14,039 nt of DNA from NCBI GenBank assembly GCA_035315125.1, contig DATFYI010000110.1, positions 1-14,039 on the forward strand, given 5' to 3'. The position numbers and the translations under genes were made by a program. This document shows positions 12,910 through 14,039 of the stretch, in pieces (position 1 is the stretch's first letter; each line of letters starts with the position of its first letter). This stretch comes from DATFYI01 sp035315125 (lineage in GTDB: Bacteria; Chloroflexota; Anaerolineae; Anaerolineales; Anaerolineaceae). The notes beneath the pieces are model-generated. The model saw nothing but the letters and a program-made list of their open reading frames with translations. It made no database searches and was not told the DNA's origin.

Positions 12910-14039
12910 CTATTGGCTTTTAGGCCTGGCTTGCAATGTCAGGCTGACATCCATTGGTTTGCCATCGCGAATAATGTGCAGTGTTACTGTCTGTCCGACG
13001 TTCCCATGCAGGATTACATATCCCAATAGATCGTCGAAAACATTCACCGGATGGTCATTGATCCCCACGATGATATCGCCTCCAATTTGGGTGTCCTGAC
13101 CATCAATCGTAACCGTCTTGGTACTGGCTCTCAAACCAGCTTTCTCGGCTGGACCGCCTGAGACGACCTGACTGATTAATACACCGTGCTGGTTGGGATC
13201 CAGGTTCATGGCAGTCGCCAGATCGATATCCATCGTTCCACCGGCAATACCCAACCAGGAATGGGTCATAATGCCTTTGCTGATCAGCTCCGGGATGACC
13301 CTTTTAACCAACGCAGAGGGTACCGCATATCCGACTCCTGAGTTGGTTCCAGATTGTGATTCAATTGCGGTATTGACGCCAATCACTTCTCCATTCAATG
13401 TGACCAGTGGGCCACCCGAATTACCCGGATTGATTGGAGCATCGGTTTGCAAGATATCAGGAATGCTGTAATTGCTGCCGGTGCTGGTTGACTGATCGCT
13501 GGAAGAGAGCAAGCGGCCCAACCCGGAGATAATCCCGGCGCTCATTGAATTTTGCAACCCAAAAGGATTCCCGAATGCAACTACCATCTCACCGACCGGG
13601 ATGGTGGTCGAATCACCCAATGTAACCGGTTTCAGCATGTTTTGGAAGCCACTCACCTGCACCACCGCCAGGTCAGAATCCGGATCAGCCCCCACCAGTT
13701 TGGCCACTGCAGAAGTGCCATCGTAAAATGTCACGATGATCCTGGTCGCCTCGCTGATAACATGGTTATTGGTGACGATATGCCCCTGGGTATCATATAC
13801 AAATCCTGAGCCAATCGCCTGGTCTGGAATGGCACCAGAGGGAGCCTGAGGGGTTGAACTGGGAAAACCGGGGATGTTTGGCAGGTTTGGGATGACAAAT
13901 GGTGAGCTACTGGTAGAACTGGTGCTGGCGCTCAGAACCACCCGAATATGTACAACCGAAGGGTTTACCCGTCTGTAGACATTAATATAGGTTTGATCAC
14001 CGACTATAGGAACGGTAGAAGGGCTGTTTTCAACTACTG
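12910..14039 (-). CDS. HtrA/DegP-type serine protease with PDZ domain (partial, N-terminus beyond window)
   Basis: This S1C-family protease acts outside the cytoplasm in protein quality control. The frame stays open to the right window edge: codons 14037-13942 read through a YINVYRRVNPSVVHIRV segment, the typical start of the HtrA catalytic domain. The GTG at 13941 is therefore an internal codon, and the true start with its signal or anchor lies outside. In the visible 375 residues the triad is His92 (IVTNNHVIS), Asp122 (DSDLAVVQV) and Ser207 (NPGNSGGPLV). A Ser/Pro/Phe-rich insert (about 36-70) precedes the GSGFVYD strand, as in many HtrA proteins. Residues about 260-370 form one PDZ domain (HGVLISQVVSGGPAEKAGL, then GGDIIVGINDHPV), which binds peptide C-termini or gates activity. 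The protease core is intact. A putative terminator follows, so it is probably a separate unit from the response regulator 281 bases downstream. Confidence 0.95.
   Translation of the reverse strand, partial: VVENSPSTVPIVGDQTYINVYRRVNPSVVHIRVVLSASTSSTSSSPFVIPNLPNIPGFPSSTPQAPSGAIPDQAIGSGFVYDTQGHIVTNNHVISEATRIIVTFYDGTSAVAKLVGADPDSDLAVVQVSGFQNMLKPVTLGDSTTIPVGEMVVAFGNPFGLQNSMSAGIISGLGRLLSSSDQSTSTGSNYSIPDILQTDAPINPGNSGGPLVTLNGEVIGVNTAIESQSGTNSGVGYAVPSALVKRVIPELISKGIMTHSWLGIAGGTMDIDLATAMNLDPNQHGVLISQVVSGGPAEKAGLRASTKTVTIDGQDTQIGGDIIVGINDHPVNVFDDLLGYVILHGNVGQTVTLHIIRDGKPMDVSLTLQARPKSQ

Noticed and set aside
13939..13941. GTG as the start codon of the HtrA-like protease
   Set aside because: The frame is open to the window edge and the upstream codons encode the conserved YRRVNPSVVHI segment, so this is an internal Val.

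Overview
The window is most consistent with a member of the Chloroflexota, probably Anaerolineae. The reasons are a moderate base composition, a lipoprotein with a long Thr/Pro/Ser linker of the kind common there, a GT2-GtrA fusion, a CtaG-type oxidase assembly factor and a three-piece acyl-CoA carboxylase. No rRNA or marker gene is present, so this placement is an inference. I see no tRNA, rRNA, CRISPR array, prophage or intact insertion sequence.

Left part (1-2661). A partial gene for a secreted protein runs off the left edge. Once its signal peptide is removed it is predicted to begin with His. It is divergent from ctaG (488-1399), a membrane protein of copper/cytochrome oxidase assembly, and the two share a 210-base promoter region with a 14-base palindrome. 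A GT2-GtrA fusion glycosyltransferase (1462-2661) converges on ctaG.

Middle (2911-8159). A compact plus-strand operon encodes the carboxyltransferase (2911-4455), biotin carboxylase (4452-5945, ATGA overlap) and biotin carrier (5962-6453) of an acyl-CoA carboxylase. Ile occupies the position that tunes acyl-chain choice in the carboxyltransferase. The operon ends tail to tail, with overlapping stop codons, against a minus-strand pair: a ribokinase-type sugar kinase (7236-8159) followed by an M15-type peptidase lipoprotein (6450-7217).

Right part (8160-14039). After a 321-base non-coding stretch holding degenerate repeats and a strong hairpin, all genes are on the minus strand. In order of transcription they are a periplasmic HtrA-type serine protease (cut by the right window edge), a response regulator with an NtrC-like receiver and an OmpR-type winged helix, an HprK-like P-loop protein, a stand-alone receiver that lacks the phosphorylated Asp, and a double-anchored extracytoplasmic protein. 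Gaps of 200-280 bases separate them, several with inverted repeats at likely promoters. They are therefore probably separate transcription units rather than one operon.

Most of the window is ordinary. The best candidates for something undescribed are the pseudo-receiver / HprK-like / response regulator neighbourhood with its operator-like dyads, and the secreted N-terminal-His protein paired with ctaG.
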